Source: Novosphingobium percolationis (lineage in GTDB: Bacteria > Pseudomonadota > Alphaproteobacteria > Sphingomonadales > Sphingomonadaceae). From it: 64,000 nt of DNA. The DNA is taken from assembly GCF_020179425.1 (NCBI RefSeq), contig NZ_JAILYM010000003.1, forward strand, positions 310,001-374,000, given 5' to 3'. Below are positions 31,240 through 39,348 of this stretch, in pieces. Each line of letters begins with the position of its first letter. The first letter of the stretch is position 1. The position numbers were made by a program, and so were the translations under genes. Below the pieces are notes generated by a model, which worked only from the letters and a program-made list of their open reading frames with translations, was not told the DNA's origin and did no database searches.

Positions 31240-32015
31240 CGATCGCACTCGACAACGTCGTCGCCGTCGTCACCGGGGCTGCCGGTGGCATCGGGCGCGA
31301 ACTGGTGAAGGCGCTGAAAGCCGCCAACGCCACCGTCATCGCCACCGACATGGCCGAAACCGCCGAAATCGAAGGCGCGGACGCCTACATGCGCCACGAC
31401 GTGACCAGTGAACAGGACTGGGAAGCGCTCGCGGGCAAGATCTACAAGGACTATGGCCGTCTTGATGCGCTGGTGAACAACGCAGGCATCTCGGTAGTCG
31501 AGAAGTTCGAGGACACCACGCTCGACGTCTTCCACAAGATCAATGCGGTGAACGTCGATTCGATCATCATCGGCACGCAAGTCCTGCTGCCGCTGCTTCA
31601 GGAAGGCGGCAAGGTCCGCAAGGGCGGAGCGTCGGTGGTCAACTTCTCCAGCGTCGGCGGCCTGCGTGGCGCGCCGTTCAACGCCGCCTATTGCACCAGC
31701 AAGGCGGCGGTGAAGATGCTGAGCAAGTGCATGGGCGCGGAATTCGCGGCGCTGGGCTACAACATCCGCGTCAACTCGGTGCATCCGGGCGGCGTGGACA
31801 CCGAAATGCTCGGCTCGATCCTCGATCGCTACGTGGCGATGGGCGCGGCCCCGTCGCGCGAAGTGGCGCAGGCGGGCATGGAAGCGCGCCACCCGATCGG
31901 ACGGCAAGGGCGCCCTGAGGAAATGGGCGGTGGCGTCGTCTATCTGTGCAGCGAAGCGGCGAGCTTCGTGACTTGCGCCGAATTCGTGATCGACGGCGGC
32001 TTCAGCCAGGTCTGA
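31236..32015 (+). CDS. Short-chain dehydrogenase/reductase (third of three)
   Basis: A 259-residue classical SDR with TGAAGGIGRELVKAL, ATDMAE (acidic residue after beta 2, favouring NAD), NNAGISVVEKF, NFSSVGGLRGAP and AYCTSKAAV. HPGGVDTEMLGS follows the active site in the usual place. Its ATG overlaps the previous stop. Three different SDRs in a row suggest several successive or stereospecific alcohol oxidations of one multi-hydroxylated compound, which is inference from arrangement. Confidence 0.85.
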   Translation: MTIALDNVVAVVTGAAGGIGRELVKALKAANATVIATDMAETAEIEGADAYMRHDVTSEQDWEALAGKIYKDYGRLDALVNNAGISVVEKFEDTTLDVFHKINAVNVDSIIIGTQVLLPLLQEGGKVRKGGASVVNFSSVGGLRGAPFNAAYCTSKAAVKMLSKCMGAEFAALGYNIRVNSVHPGGVDTEMLGSILDRYVAMGAAPSREVAQAGMEARHPIGRQGRPEEMGGGVVYLCSEAASFVTCAEFVIDGGFSQV

Positions 32016-32037
32016 TCCGGTAGATCCGCATGGGCAC

Positions 32038-32074
32038 AAAAAGCCCCGGTTCCTTCGTGGAGCCGGGGCTTTTT
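32038..32074. terminator. Strong bidirectional terminator between convergent SDR operons
   Basis: AAAAAGCCCCGG and CCGGGGCTTTTT arms (12 bases, perfect) with a TTCCTTCGTGGAG loop that itself pairs further. It ends the three-SDR operon on plus and the 39112-32093 operon on minus. Confidence 0.85.
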
Positions 32075-32092
32075 GTTGGCTGGGTGGGTCGG

Positions 32093-32869
32093 TCAGCGTG
32101 TCAGGTAGCCACCTTCGACCGCAAGGCTGTGGCCGGTGACATAGCTCGCCGCGTCCGAGCACAGCCACGCGCTCGCCTCGGCGACTTCCTCGGGCTTGCC
32201 GAAGCGGTTGAACAGCGACAGCGCGGGCGCGAAGTCGGCTTCGGTGTTCCCGGTCGTCTCCAGCGCGCCGCGCAGCATCGGCGTGTCGATCGCGCCGGGC
32301 AGCACCGCGTTCACGCGGATGCCCTTGCCGGCATATTCGAGGCTGCCGACCTTGGTCAGCCCGATCACGCCATGCTTGGCCGCGACATAGGCCGCGTTGT
32401 GCGGCTGCGGACGCACCGAGCTGACCGAGCCGATGTTGACGATCGAGCCCTTGGTGCCTTGCTTGAGGATCTGCGCGATCTCGTACTTCATGCACAGCAT
32501 CACGCCGCGCAGGTCGACGTTCAGCACCTTGTCGAACACGGCCATGTCGGCTTCGTGGATGGGCAGGTTGTCGGGCGTGATCGCCGCATTGTTGACCGCG
32601 CAATCGAGCTGGCCGAACACCGCCACGGTTTCCGCCACCAGTGCCGCCACGGCGGCTTCATCCGCCACGTCGGTGCGCACGGCATAGGCCGTGCCGCCAT
32701 CGGCCACGATTGCCGCAACGGTTGCGGCGGCGGTGTCGGGGTTGATGTCCGAGACGACGACCTTCGCCCCGCGCGCGGCAAGCAGGCGGGCCGTCGCCGC
32801 CCCCATGCCCACGCCCGCGCCGGTGACGATGGCGACCTTGCCGGTCAGGTTCACGAGATCGGCATTCAT
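32093..32869 (-). CDS. Short-chain dehydrogenase/reductase coupled to the cytochrome gene
   Basis: A 258-residue classical SDR: TGAGVGMGAATARLL, VSDINPD (NAD-type acidic residue), NNAAITPDNLP, NIGSVSSVRPQP with Ser and AYVAAKHGV with Tyr/Lys, ending VTGHSLAVEGGYLTR. The ATG at 32867-32869 overlaps the cytochrome stop (ATGA). It is the last gene of the long minus-strand unit that begins with Rieske R3. A cytoplasmic dehydrogenase coupled to an exported flavoprotein and cytochrome is an unusual combination, suggesting two steps of one route on each side of the membrane. Confidence 0.85.
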   Translation of the reverse strand: MNADLVNLTGKVAIVTGAGVGMGAATARLLAARGAKVVVSDINPDTAAATVAAIVADGGTAYAVRTDVADEAAVAALVAETVAVFGQLDCAVNNAAITPDNLPIHEADMAVFDKVLNVDLRGVMLCMKYEIAQILKQGTKGSIVNIGSVSSVRPQPHNAAYVAAKHGVIGLTKVGSLEYAGKGIRVNAVLPGAIDTPMLRGALETTGNTEADFAPALSLFNRFGKPEEVAEASAWLCSDAASYVTGHSLAVEGGYLTR

Positions 32870-33282
32870 GGGTGTGCTCCGTCCTTGATCCACTGGCGCA
32901 CCAGCGCGATCTGTTCCGCAGGTAATGGCGCGCCGCCGAACGGCATCTGCGCGCCGCTGCCACCGTGGTCGATGTGCGTGCCTTCCAGCTTCATCACGAT
33001 GTAGCTGGCATCCGGATCGCCCGGCACGACGCGCTTGATCGTCGGCGCTTCCTGTGAGGGCTGGTCGACGAGGAAGCCGCGCGCGGTATCGCCCACCAGC
33101 GACATGCCGCCCGCTTCCTCACCCGTCATGTGGCAGACCGCGCAGTTGCTTTCGAGCAGCGGCGCGATCTGGCTGACATAGAGCGAGGGTTGCGCCACCG
33201 GTTCGGCTTCCGCGGCGCAGGCCACGGCGACCAGCGCCGCGCCTGCCAGCAGCAACTTCGTCTTCACCCGATTGGTCTTCAC
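32866..33282 (-). CDS. Small exported c-type cytochrome
   Basis: About 138 residues from GTG 33280-33282, overlapping the flavoprotein stop. The N-terminus KTNRVKTKLLLAGAALVAVACAAEAE is a signal peptide; AVAC could be a weak lipobox. One heme c motif, CAVCH (47-51), is followed by an axial Met candidate in GAQMPFGGAPLP and the planctomycete-type cytochrome ending PAEQIALVRQWIKDGA. It should carry electrons in the periplasm. Coupling to the Tat flavoprotein suggests it accepts electrons from, or delivers them to, that enzyme. Confidence 0.75.
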   Translation of the reverse strand: MKTNRVKTKLLLAGAALVAVACAAEAEPVAQPSLYVSQIAPLLESNCAVCHMTGEEAGGMSLVGDTARGFLVDQPSQEAPTIKRVVPGDPDASYIVMKLEGTHIDHGGSGAQMPFGGAPLPAEQIALVRQWIKDGAHP

Positions 33283-35021
33283 GATGCCGCCGCCGTCTTG
33301 CCCGCGATATAGCCGAAGGTGACAGCCGGCCCGATCGTGCCGCCCGCGCCCAGATAGGCCTGGCCCGTCGGCGCGGCGATGCAGTTGCCCGCGGCATAAA
33401 GGCCGGGGATCGGCTGTCCGTTGGCGGCCAACACCTGTGCCTTGGCATTGATCTGCGGCCCGCCCGCCGTGTCCAGCGTGCCGGGACCGAGGATCAGCGC
33501 ATAGAACGGCCCCTTCGCGGCGAAGGGATGCATCGTCTTGTTCGGATAGGGATTTTCCGGCTGCGTCGTGCCGGCGCGGCGGGCCGAGAACAGCAGGTGC
33601 CACTGCCGATCATAGAGATAGTTGCCACGTCCGAATTCGGGATCGACGCCCTTCTTGGCATAGCCGTTGAAGTTGGCGATGGCTTGGCGGGCATTGCCTG
33701 CGAAGCTCTCCGCCAGGCGCACGCCGCCGGTGCGGTCGGCCCAGCCGGCAAGCTGCGCATCGATCTTGCCGAACACCTCGTCCCAGTTCGCGCCTTCGAT
33801 CAGGTGCGGCTGCTCGGCCTTGTTGACGGGGAAGGGGAAGGCCCCGCCAAAGGCATCGATGCTGCGCTGGTCGAACAGCATGAACATCAGGTGGTTGGGG
33901 TATTCCTCGTGCGCGGGATCGTACCAGAAGTGCGCCTGCGTGCGGTCGTTGTAGTCGCGCTTTTCGTTGACCACGCGCTTGCCGTACTTGTTGACGAGGA
34001 TCATCGAATCCCCAGGCAACACGAACGCGCCAAGGCCGATGCCGCGCGTCTTGAGCGCTTCGCCCAGCACCACCTGCGTGCGCCAGCCCAGCCCCATGTT
34101 GCCTATCATCGCGCCCGCTTCCTGCGCGATCGGGATGAAGTCGCCAGTTGAACCGGGCAGCGAGCACGAGCCATAGACGGCGGGCTGGTGCACGTCGCAC
34201 AGCTGCACGTTGTGGCTGTAGCCGCCGGTGCCGAACACCACGCCCTTGGCGGCCTTGATGCGCACGGGCTTGTCGCCCTGAAGCGCCTCGGCGCCGATCA
34301 CGCGACCGCTGGCGTCCTTGACGAGGCGCGTGACGCGGGTGCGGGTCAGGATCGGCACGCCCTTGGCTTTCAGGAAGGCGTGCATCTGTGCGGCAAGGCT
34401 TCCGCCGCCCTGCGTCGAGCCGGAGCCGACGGCGGGTTCGAGCGCGCGGCCCGTCGGCACCTTGTTCTCAGGGAGATGGTCGGCATAGTCGGGGGCGGGC
34501 TGGTCCACCTGGAACAGGCGGAACTGCTTGAACTGCACCGCGCCCGTTTCGCGCAAGTGGTCGATCGCCGCCGAGCCGTTGTCGTAGAATGCCTCGACCA
34601 CGCGATAGCGGTTTTCATCGAGGCCCAGCGTCGGGCTGTTGGGGTTGTACTGGCGCGGATAACCGTAGCGCACGGTATAGCGCAGCGCATCGTCCTTGGG
34701 ATCGGAAATGCCCTGTTCGCGGAAGATGAAGTGATTGAAGATCCACGTCACGCCGCCCGACTTGGCGGTGGTGCCGCCCAGGATCGGCATCTTTTCGACC
34801 AGCATGACCTTCGAGCCTGCCGTCAGCGCCGCCACGGCGGCAGAGCCTGCCGCCGCGCCGCTGCCCACGCACAGCACGTCGCATTCGAAGTCCCAGCCGC
34901 CCGCAGCCGGGGTGTCCACGGCGGTTGCCGCCTGTGCCACGCCGCCAGTTGCCGCAGCAGCGGCTGCTACCCCAGCGCCAGCCAGCAGCCTGCGCCGGTC
35001 GATCCCGATTTTCTGGGTCAT
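33279..35021 (-). CDS. Tat-exported FAD-dependent dehydrogenase/reductase, KstD/fumarate reductase family
   Basis: A 580-residue flavoprotein with a Tat signal: IDRRRLLAGAGVAAAAAATGGVAQA, probable cleavage near residue 31. The FAD motif VLCVGSGAAAGSAAVAAL (49-66) leads the FAD_binding_2 fold, with AKSGGVTWIF, KGVVFGTGGYSHNVQL and a C-terminal GLYAAGNCIAAPTGQAYLGAGGTIGPAVTFG closing the FAD site. Relatives are fumarate reductases, urocanate-type reductases and 3-ketosteroid dehydrogenases. Substrate and direction (oxidation or reduction of a C-C bond) are unknown. Its stop overlaps the start of a c-type cytochrome, so a periplasmic flavoprotein-cytochrome pair is proposed. It follows R2 by 97 bases. 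Confidence 0.8.
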   Translation of the reverse strand: MTQKIGIDRRRLLAGAGVAAAAAATGGVAQAATAVDTPAAGGWDFECDVLCVGSGAAAGSAAVAALTAGSKVMLVEKMPILGGTTAKSGGVTWIFNHFIFREQGISDPKDDALRYTVRYGYPRQYNPNSPTLGLDENRYRVVEAFYDNGSAAIDHLRETGAVQFKQFRLFQVDQPAPDYADHLPENKVPTGRALEPAVGSGSTQGGGSLAAQMHAFLKAKGVPILTRTRVTRLVKDASGRVIGAEALQGDKPVRIKAAKGVVFGTGGYSHNVQLCDVHQPAVYGSCSLPGSTGDFIPIAQEAGAMIGNMGLGWRTQVVLGEALKTRGIGLGAFVLPGDSMILVNKYGKRVVNEKRDYNDRTQAHFWYDPAHEEYPNHLMFMLFDQRSIDAFGGAFPFPVNKAEQPHLIEGANWDEVFGKIDAQLAGWADRTGGVRLAESFAGNARQAIANFNGYAKKGVDPEFGRGNYLYDRQWHLLFSARRAGTTQPENPYPNKTMHPFAAKGPFYALILGPGTLDTAGGPQINAKAQVLAANGQPIPGLYAAGNCIAAPTGQAYLGAGGTIGPAVTFGYIAGKTAAAS

Positions 35022-35118
35022 CGCAATGTTTCTCCCGTCCTGATGAGCGTTTTTGTCAGTAGGTTATCGGGGGATGCCCACCTCCTCTCCGAAATGGGAG
35101 GGGGTGGGCAGAGCGCGA

Positions 35119-36462
35119 TCAGCGCCGTCCCTCGATGTAGTCGTTGATCACCTCGTGGAAGCGGCGGATGCGCGTTTCCTGTTCGGCGAGGTAGGCGTCG
35201 TCATGGCCCAGCGAATGCAGGCCCTGCTGCTGCGTCACCGCCACTTCCAGATCCTGGATCAGGAAGTCGCCCTGCTTGATCTCGGCGGTATAGGCATCGA
35301 AATCGCCGGTCTGATGTTCGGCATCTTCCCACGGGCGCAGGCCGTAGATCGTCGGGATCTGCTGACCCTCGATCTCGGGCGAGAGATACCAGTAGTCGAA
35401 GGTCGACCAGTTGGGATCTTCCACGTCGGGCTCGGTGCGGAACACGTGCAGGCCTTCAGGCGTGCCGGTGATGGTGAAGTTGGGGAAGCAGGTGTGATGG
35501 AACTGGTCAGTCAGTTCATCGTCGCTCAGCTTGTCGAAGTGGGTGAACCCGCGCGCCGGTCCCAGCTTGCGCCGCGCCTGCTGCAAGGCGATGCGGCCTT
35601 CCTGTGCGCGGCCTTCGAACTCTGCGGGATCGAGATCCCATTCCTTCAGCACTTCGGCCCACAGCGGTTTGATCTGCTGCGCATCGACATAGCGGCTGGA
35701 GGGCTGCAGCTTCTCGATCATGCGGTTGTGCCCGCTGGGGTACATCTCGAAGATCGTGGTCGAATAGTGATCGTCGATCATGCCTTCGAACTGCGGGTGG
35801 ACCGAAGGGATGTGATAGCTCTCGTTGAAGTTGTCCGAGGCGAACTTCCAGTTGGTGTTCACGCGCAGCGTGCGCCACACCACGCGCTTCCAGTTGGCAA
35901 GGTCGCGGTTCTTCAGCAGCGTCGGGATCGGGTGGAGGTATTCCTCCAGCGGCACGGCGTTCGGATCGAAGCTGTAGAAGATGAAGCCGCCCCACACCTC
36001 GCAGGGCACTTCCTTCATGCGCAGCTTCTTGCAAGGGTCGCCCTGCGGGAAATCTTCCTGATCCTGCACCCAGTCGAGCGCGCCGTCGATGTTCCACTTC
36101 CAGCCATGGTACGGGCAGGTGAAGTGTTCGGCGACGCCGCCTTCCTCGGTGTTGACGAGGCGGTTGCCACGGTGGCGGCAGACGTTGTGGAAGGCGCGGA
36201 CGCTGCCGTCCTTCTGGCGAACCGCGATCACCGACTGGCGCAGGAAGTTGTGGGTGATGAAGTCACCCGCTTCTTCAAGCTGCGAGGTGCGACCGGCGAC
36301 GTGCCAGACGCGCTTCCACATCTTTTCCCATTCCTTGTCGGCGAAGTCCTTCGACCAGTAGCGGTCGCCGGTGATGGCATCGCCACGGCACTTGGGGAAT
36401 TCGGCCTCGGGGCTGGTCGGATAGGTCGCGGTCGGATTGGGGATTGCGAGATAGGTAGCCAC
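35119..36462 (-). CDS. Rieske non-heme iron oxygenase alpha subunit (R2)
   Basis: A 447-residue protein from GTG 36460-36462 (GGAGAG upstream). Rieske ligands CRH (95, 97) and CPYH (116, 119); catalytic site DNFNESYHIPSVHP with the two His ligands and Glu at the bridging position. The C-terminus AEQETRIRRFHEVINDYIEGRR is shared with R3 and R4. Similar in length and style to R3 and R4, so these three form one subfamily. It lies downstream of a SnoaL-type gene across a 241-base gap filled with repeats, and before the Tat flavoprotein gene. No ferredoxin or reductase is nearby. Confidence 0.88.
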   Translation of the reverse strand: MATYLAIPNPTATYPTSPEAEFPKCRGDAITGDRYWSKDFADKEWEKMWKRVWHVAGRTSQLEEAGDFITHNFLRQSVIAVRQKDGSVRAFHNVCRHRGNRLVNTEEGGVAEHFTCPYHGWKWNIDGALDWVQDQEDFPQGDPCKKLRMKEVPCEVWGGFIFYSFDPNAVPLEEYLHPIPTLLKNRDLANWKRVVWRTLRVNTNWKFASDNFNESYHIPSVHPQFEGMIDDHYSTTIFEMYPSGHNRMIEKLQPSSRYVDAQQIKPLWAEVLKEWDLDPAEFEGRAQEGRIALQQARRKLGPARGFTHFDKLSDDELTDQFHHTCFPNFTITGTPEGLHVFRTEPDVEDPNWSTFDYWYLSPEIEGQQIPTIYGLRPWEDAEHQTGDFDAYTAEIKQGDFLIQDLEVAVTQQQGLHSLGHDDAYLAEQETRIRRFHEVINDYIEGRR

Positions 36463-36584
36463 TGGTTCTCTCCGGTCAGACCCGCCATCTCCCCATCCGG
36501 CCGGGCCAAGCTACGATCGATTTCTTTTTGTTTTTCAGTGTTCTGTTTTATTCGTGTGGGCGTGGTGCCGCAGCCCACCCCCGA

Positions 36585-36694
36585 CCCCTCCCGCTTGCGG
36601 GAGGGGGGAACGCCTATCTCCCCTCCCGCAAGCGGGAGGGGCGCGAGACTTGGTCGCCGGAACGGCGGCCTAGTCGCAGCGGGGTGGGCAGACC
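36585..36694 (-). repeat. Composite palindromic repeat, copy 1
   Basis: Two 22-base palindromes CCCCTCCCGC-NN-GCGGGAGGGG (36585-36606 and 36620-36641), then, read on the minus strand, a shared arm with CCCACCCCGCTGCGACTAG. The same composite occurs at 42648-42721 and 51589-51712. It occupies most of the gap 36463-36703, where no gene is seen, and separates the SnoaL gene from R2. Confidence 0.65.
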
Positions 36695-36703
36695 CACCCG
36701 GAA

Positions 36704-37144
36704 CTACTTCGCGTTGTCGAGCGTGCCCGACAGCGGCAGCAGGAAATCCATGGTGTAGCGCGTGGCCTTCCAGCCCGCGTCGGTGCGGCGCACGTCGAAG
36801 TAGTAGCGCCCGTTGACGGTCACGCCCCGGCCATCCTTGCCCACGCCCATGCCGATTACGTAGGCGCGGATCGAGGCGGTATCGCCGTCGTAGGCGGTGA
36901 TCGCGAAGTTGGTCAGGTAGTGCGCGTGGTGCGCCATGTTCTCGAACACATTGGTAAAGAAGGCGCGGATGCCTTCGTGGCCCACCTGCGGCGTCAGGCC
37001 GATGCCTGAAAGGTCGAACACGGCATCTTCGGTGAACACGTCGACGATCGCGTCGATGTCGCCCATGGAATCGCAGCCGGCAGCATAGGCGACCAGCACA
37101 TCCTGAATGGCAAGGCGGTCTTCAACGGGGCACTGCACGGTCAT
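36704..37144 (-). CDS. SnoaL/NTF2-fold protein beside Rieske R2 and R3
   Basis: A 146-residue SnoaL-like protein: PVEDRLAIQDVLVAYAAGCDSMGDIDAIVDVFTEDAVFDL, then GHEGIRAFF, ARH-like AHHAHYLTNF, and a last strand set GRYYFDVRRTDAGWKATRYTMDFLLPL. The fold is that of small isomerases/dehydratases and also of the beta subunit of ring-hydroxylating oxygenases. An Asp/His pair is available for acid-base chemistry. Its ATG is close to the VOC stop (83 bases). A second family member follows R4 at 42199. Either a product isomerase or an oxygenase-associated subunit is possible. Confidence 0.75.
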   Translation of the reverse strand: MTVQCPVEDRLAIQDVLVAYAAGCDSMGDIDAIVDVFTEDAVFDLSGIGLTPQVGHEGIRAFFTNVFENMAHHAHYLTNFAITAYDGDTASIRAYVIGMGVGKDGRGVTVNGRYYFDVRRTDAGWKATRYTMDFLLPLSGTLDNAK

Positions 37145-37227
37145 TGCTGGTCCTCTCCTTGCCCACGCGCTTGCACGTGGGCCAATTGTCAGTGCCCCCG
37201 CGATTGCAGTGGGCGGTCTTCAGCGTG

Positions 37228-37788
37228 TCAGAACAGCGATCGGATCGGGTCGGTCACGCCATCCCAGCCTTGCGCGGCCTCGGCGACGCGGGCGAAAGCC
37301 GCGCTCTGGCCGTCGTCCTGCTCGACGATCTCGATCATGCAGCCGATCGCGCTCGACGTATCGACGTAGCAGAAGCGCATCGCGCCGAACTTGCCGTCGA
37401 TGGCCACCGCGAACCCCTGATCGACGTAGCGCTGGCGCGTGGCGTCGTAATCGTCGGTATAGACGCAGAAGTGGTGGAAGCCTTGGGCACCCTTGGCGAT
37501 GGTGTCGCGATAGGCGCTGGGGCGGTCGCAGTGCTGCTGGATCAGCTCGATCTGCACGCCGCCCGACTGCGCCAGCGCCACCGAGAAGTCGATGGGTTCG
37601 GCAGGCTGGCCGCGATAGTGCGCCTCGGCCAGCTGGATGTGCGGTACGAGGAAGAACGGGCCGATGCCGGTCGTCGCCGTCCACGCAGCGGCTGCCGCCT
37701 CCACGTCATCGACGATGAAGGCGGCCTGCATCATGTGGGGGCCTGTCTGGCCCGGCACGAAGGCGAGGGGGGTGGCCGGGCCAGTCAT
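37228..37788 (-). CDS. VOC superfamily protein, relative of the 15003 gene
   Basis: A 186-residue VOC protein. Strands around HMMQAAFIVDDVEAAAAAW, GIGPFFLVPHIQLAEAHYRG, SGGVQIELIQQH, QGFHHFCVYTDDYDATRQRY and GCMIEIVEQ give candidate metal ligands His, His and Glu. GxGPFxLV and VQIELI match the VOC protein at 15003, so the two are diverged paralogues. Its start is four bases after the R3 stop, so it belongs to the R3 operon. Epimerase, isomerase or extradiol-type chemistry cannot be distinguished by inspection. Confidence 0.75.
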   Translation of the reverse strand: MTGPATPLAFVPGQTGPHMMQAAFIVDDVEAAAAAWTATTGIGPFFLVPHIQLAEAHYRGQPAEPIDFSVALAQSGGVQIELIQQHCDRPSAYRDTIAKGAQGFHHFCVYTDDYDATRQRYVDQGFAVAIDGKFGAMRFCYVDTSSAIGCMIEIVEQDDGQSAAFARVAEAAQGWDGVTDPIRSLF

Positions 37789-37792
37789 GGGG

Positions 37793-39112
37793 TCAGTCCT
37801 TGCCCAGCACGAAGTCGTTCAGGCGTTCGTGGAAGCGCTGGATGCGCTTTTCCTGCCCTGGCAGCAGGCAACCCTTGAACCCGCGCGAATTGAGGCCCTG
37901 CTGCTGCGTGGTGCCGATCGACAGGTCCTGATCGGCCACGTAGCCCACCGAAACGCCGTCGCCATAGACCGAGTGGCGGTGGATCGCGTCGTGCTTGAAC
38001 GGCGCGCGACCTACAGGGGTGTCGATCTCGGTCATGCCCTTGACCGGCGGATAGAGGCACCAGTGCTGGAACACGCACTTTTCCGGATCGGTCGGGTGCG
38101 GCTCGGTGCGCAGGATCTGGCACTGTTCGGGCGACATCGTGATGGTCAGGTTGGGGAACAGCGTGCAGTGGAAGTAGTCGACCAGCTGCTGGTCGGTCAT
38201 CTCGCTGTAGTCGTACCCACGCTCGGCGCCCTTTTCGCGCTTGGCCTTGATCACGGCTTCGCGGATGTCGTTGGTGCGGCCGCGATATTCCTTGGGATCG
38301 ATGCCCCAGGCTTCGGCGGCTTCGTAGAGCCCCGGAGGCACGTCGCCGCTGACGTAGTCCTTGCGGGTGGTGGCCTGGTGGCCGATCATCCACATCGCGT
38401 TGTGGCCGCTCTCGTACATCTCGAACAGCGTGGTCGGCAGGCCGTCGTTGATGAAGGTCGCCAGTTCCGGGTGGATCGTCGGCAGGTGGTAGCTCTCGTT
38501 GAAGTTATCGCGGATGATCTTCCAGTTGAAGTTCGCGTCCGCCGACACGTTCAGCACGCGCACCCAGTTGTCGAGCTTGTAGCCCTTGAGCCGTTCGGGG
38601 AAGGGCGAGAGCCATTCTTCCAGCGGGGCGACGTCGTCGTCCATGCACCAGAACACGAACGGGCCCCAGGTCTCGCAGCGCAGCTCTGAAAGCTTGGTCT
38701 TGCCGCAGGGGTCGCCACCGGCAAAGTCGTGCGGATCCTGCACGTGGACGAGCGTGCCGTCGGGATCGAACTGCCAGCCGTGATAGGCGCAGGTGATGCG
38801 CGGGGTGGAGCCGGAATCGCCGACGATCAGGCGGTTACCGCGGTGCGGGCAGGCGTTGTAGAACGCCTTTACCGAACCGTCGGCCTGCTTGACCATGATG
38901 ACCGATTCCTTGCCGAAGTTGTGGCGAACGAAATCGCCTTCCTCTTCCAGCTCGGCGGTCAGGCCACCCAGGTGCCACACCTTGGGCCAGAGATGGTTCT
39001 TCTCCAGCTCCATCCATTCCTTGGTGATGTAGCGGTCGGCGGTGATGGTGTCGCCGCGCACGGCCACGTCGAAATCGGGCGAATAACGCGAGATCGGCTG
39101 CTCAACGGTCAT
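37793..39112 (-). CDS. Rieske non-heme iron oxygenase alpha subunit (R3)
   Basis: A 439-residue protein. Rieske ligands CPH (88, 90) and CAYH (108, 111); catalytic site IRDNFNESYHLPTIHP with Glu at the bridging position, and the shared C-terminus EKRIQRFHERLNDFVLGKD. It is the first gene of a minus-strand unit running through VOC, SnoaL, R2, flavoprotein, cytochrome and SDR. It diverges from the TetR gene, whose 236-base promoter gap holds an inverted repeat. ATG 39110-39112 follows GGAGAGG; the longer frame upstream lies in the regulatory gap. Confidence 0.88.
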   Translation of the reverse strand: MTVEQPISRYSPDFDVAVRGDTITADRYITKEWMELEKNHLWPKVWHLGGLTAELEEEGDFVRHNFGKESVIMVKQADGSVKAFYNACPHRGNRLIVGDSGSTPRITCAYHGWQFDPDGTLVHVQDPHDFAGGDPCGKTKLSELRCETWGPFVFWCMDDDVAPLEEWLSPFPERLKGYKLDNWVRVLNVSADANFNWKIIRDNFNESYHLPTIHPELATFINDGLPTTLFEMYESGHNAMWMIGHQATTRKDYVSGDVPPGLYEAAEAWGIDPKEYRGRTNDIREAVIKAKREKGAERGYDYSEMTDQQLVDYFHCTLFPNLTITMSPEQCQILRTEPHPTDPEKCVFQHWCLYPPVKGMTEIDTPVGRAPFKHDAIHRHSVYGDGVSVGYVADQDLSIGTTQQQGLNSRGFKGCLLPGQEKRIQRFHERLNDFVLGKD

Positions 39113-39182
39113 GACTTCGGTTCCTCTCCAAACGGCCTCCCCCTGGGATCGTGGGGGGCGGTTCCGGCGAATCCTGACGCCC

Positions 39183-39196
39183 GCAAACCTTATGCC
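39183..39196. promoter_or_regulatory. 14-base sequence shared with the 4988-5001 promoter
   Basis: GCAAACCTTATGCC, the exact complement of GGCATAAGGTTTGC at 4988-5001 upstream of the SEL1-repeat gene. Both lie 28-85 bases before a minus-strand start. Ends GGCA and TGC give it weak dyad character. Could be a binding site or coincidence. Confidence 0.25.
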
Positions 39197-39238
39197 TGCC
39201 TTTTTCCTCAAGCACCCGATTCGTTGCCACTCGCCAAA

Positions 39239-39262
39239 CTCGCAGGTTGATTTTCTGCGGGG
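39239..39262. promoter_or_regulatory. Inverted repeat in the TetR/R3 divergent promoter
   Basis: CGCAG-GTTGATTTT-CTGCG, five-base arms with a nine-base centre, about 90 bases upstream of the TetR start and 130 bases upstream of R3. Its place between a TetR gene and a divergently transcribed oxygenase is the usual site of a TetR operator. A second half-site pair, GGCA-CTGT-TGCC, lies around 39276-39287. Confidence 0.4.
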
Positions 39263-39348
39263 TAAGGGATGAAAACAGGCACTGTTGCCGGTTTCTTTTG
39301 CCACCGTTCACACGGGGGAAGAACCTGAAGTTTGTGATAGGAGCACCC

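Noticed and set aside
36585..36641. Two near-identical palindromes in tandem resembling CRISPR repeats
   Set aside because: Only two units per locus, no regular spacer length, and the unit recurs in other gaps without spacers. It is an interspersed repeat.
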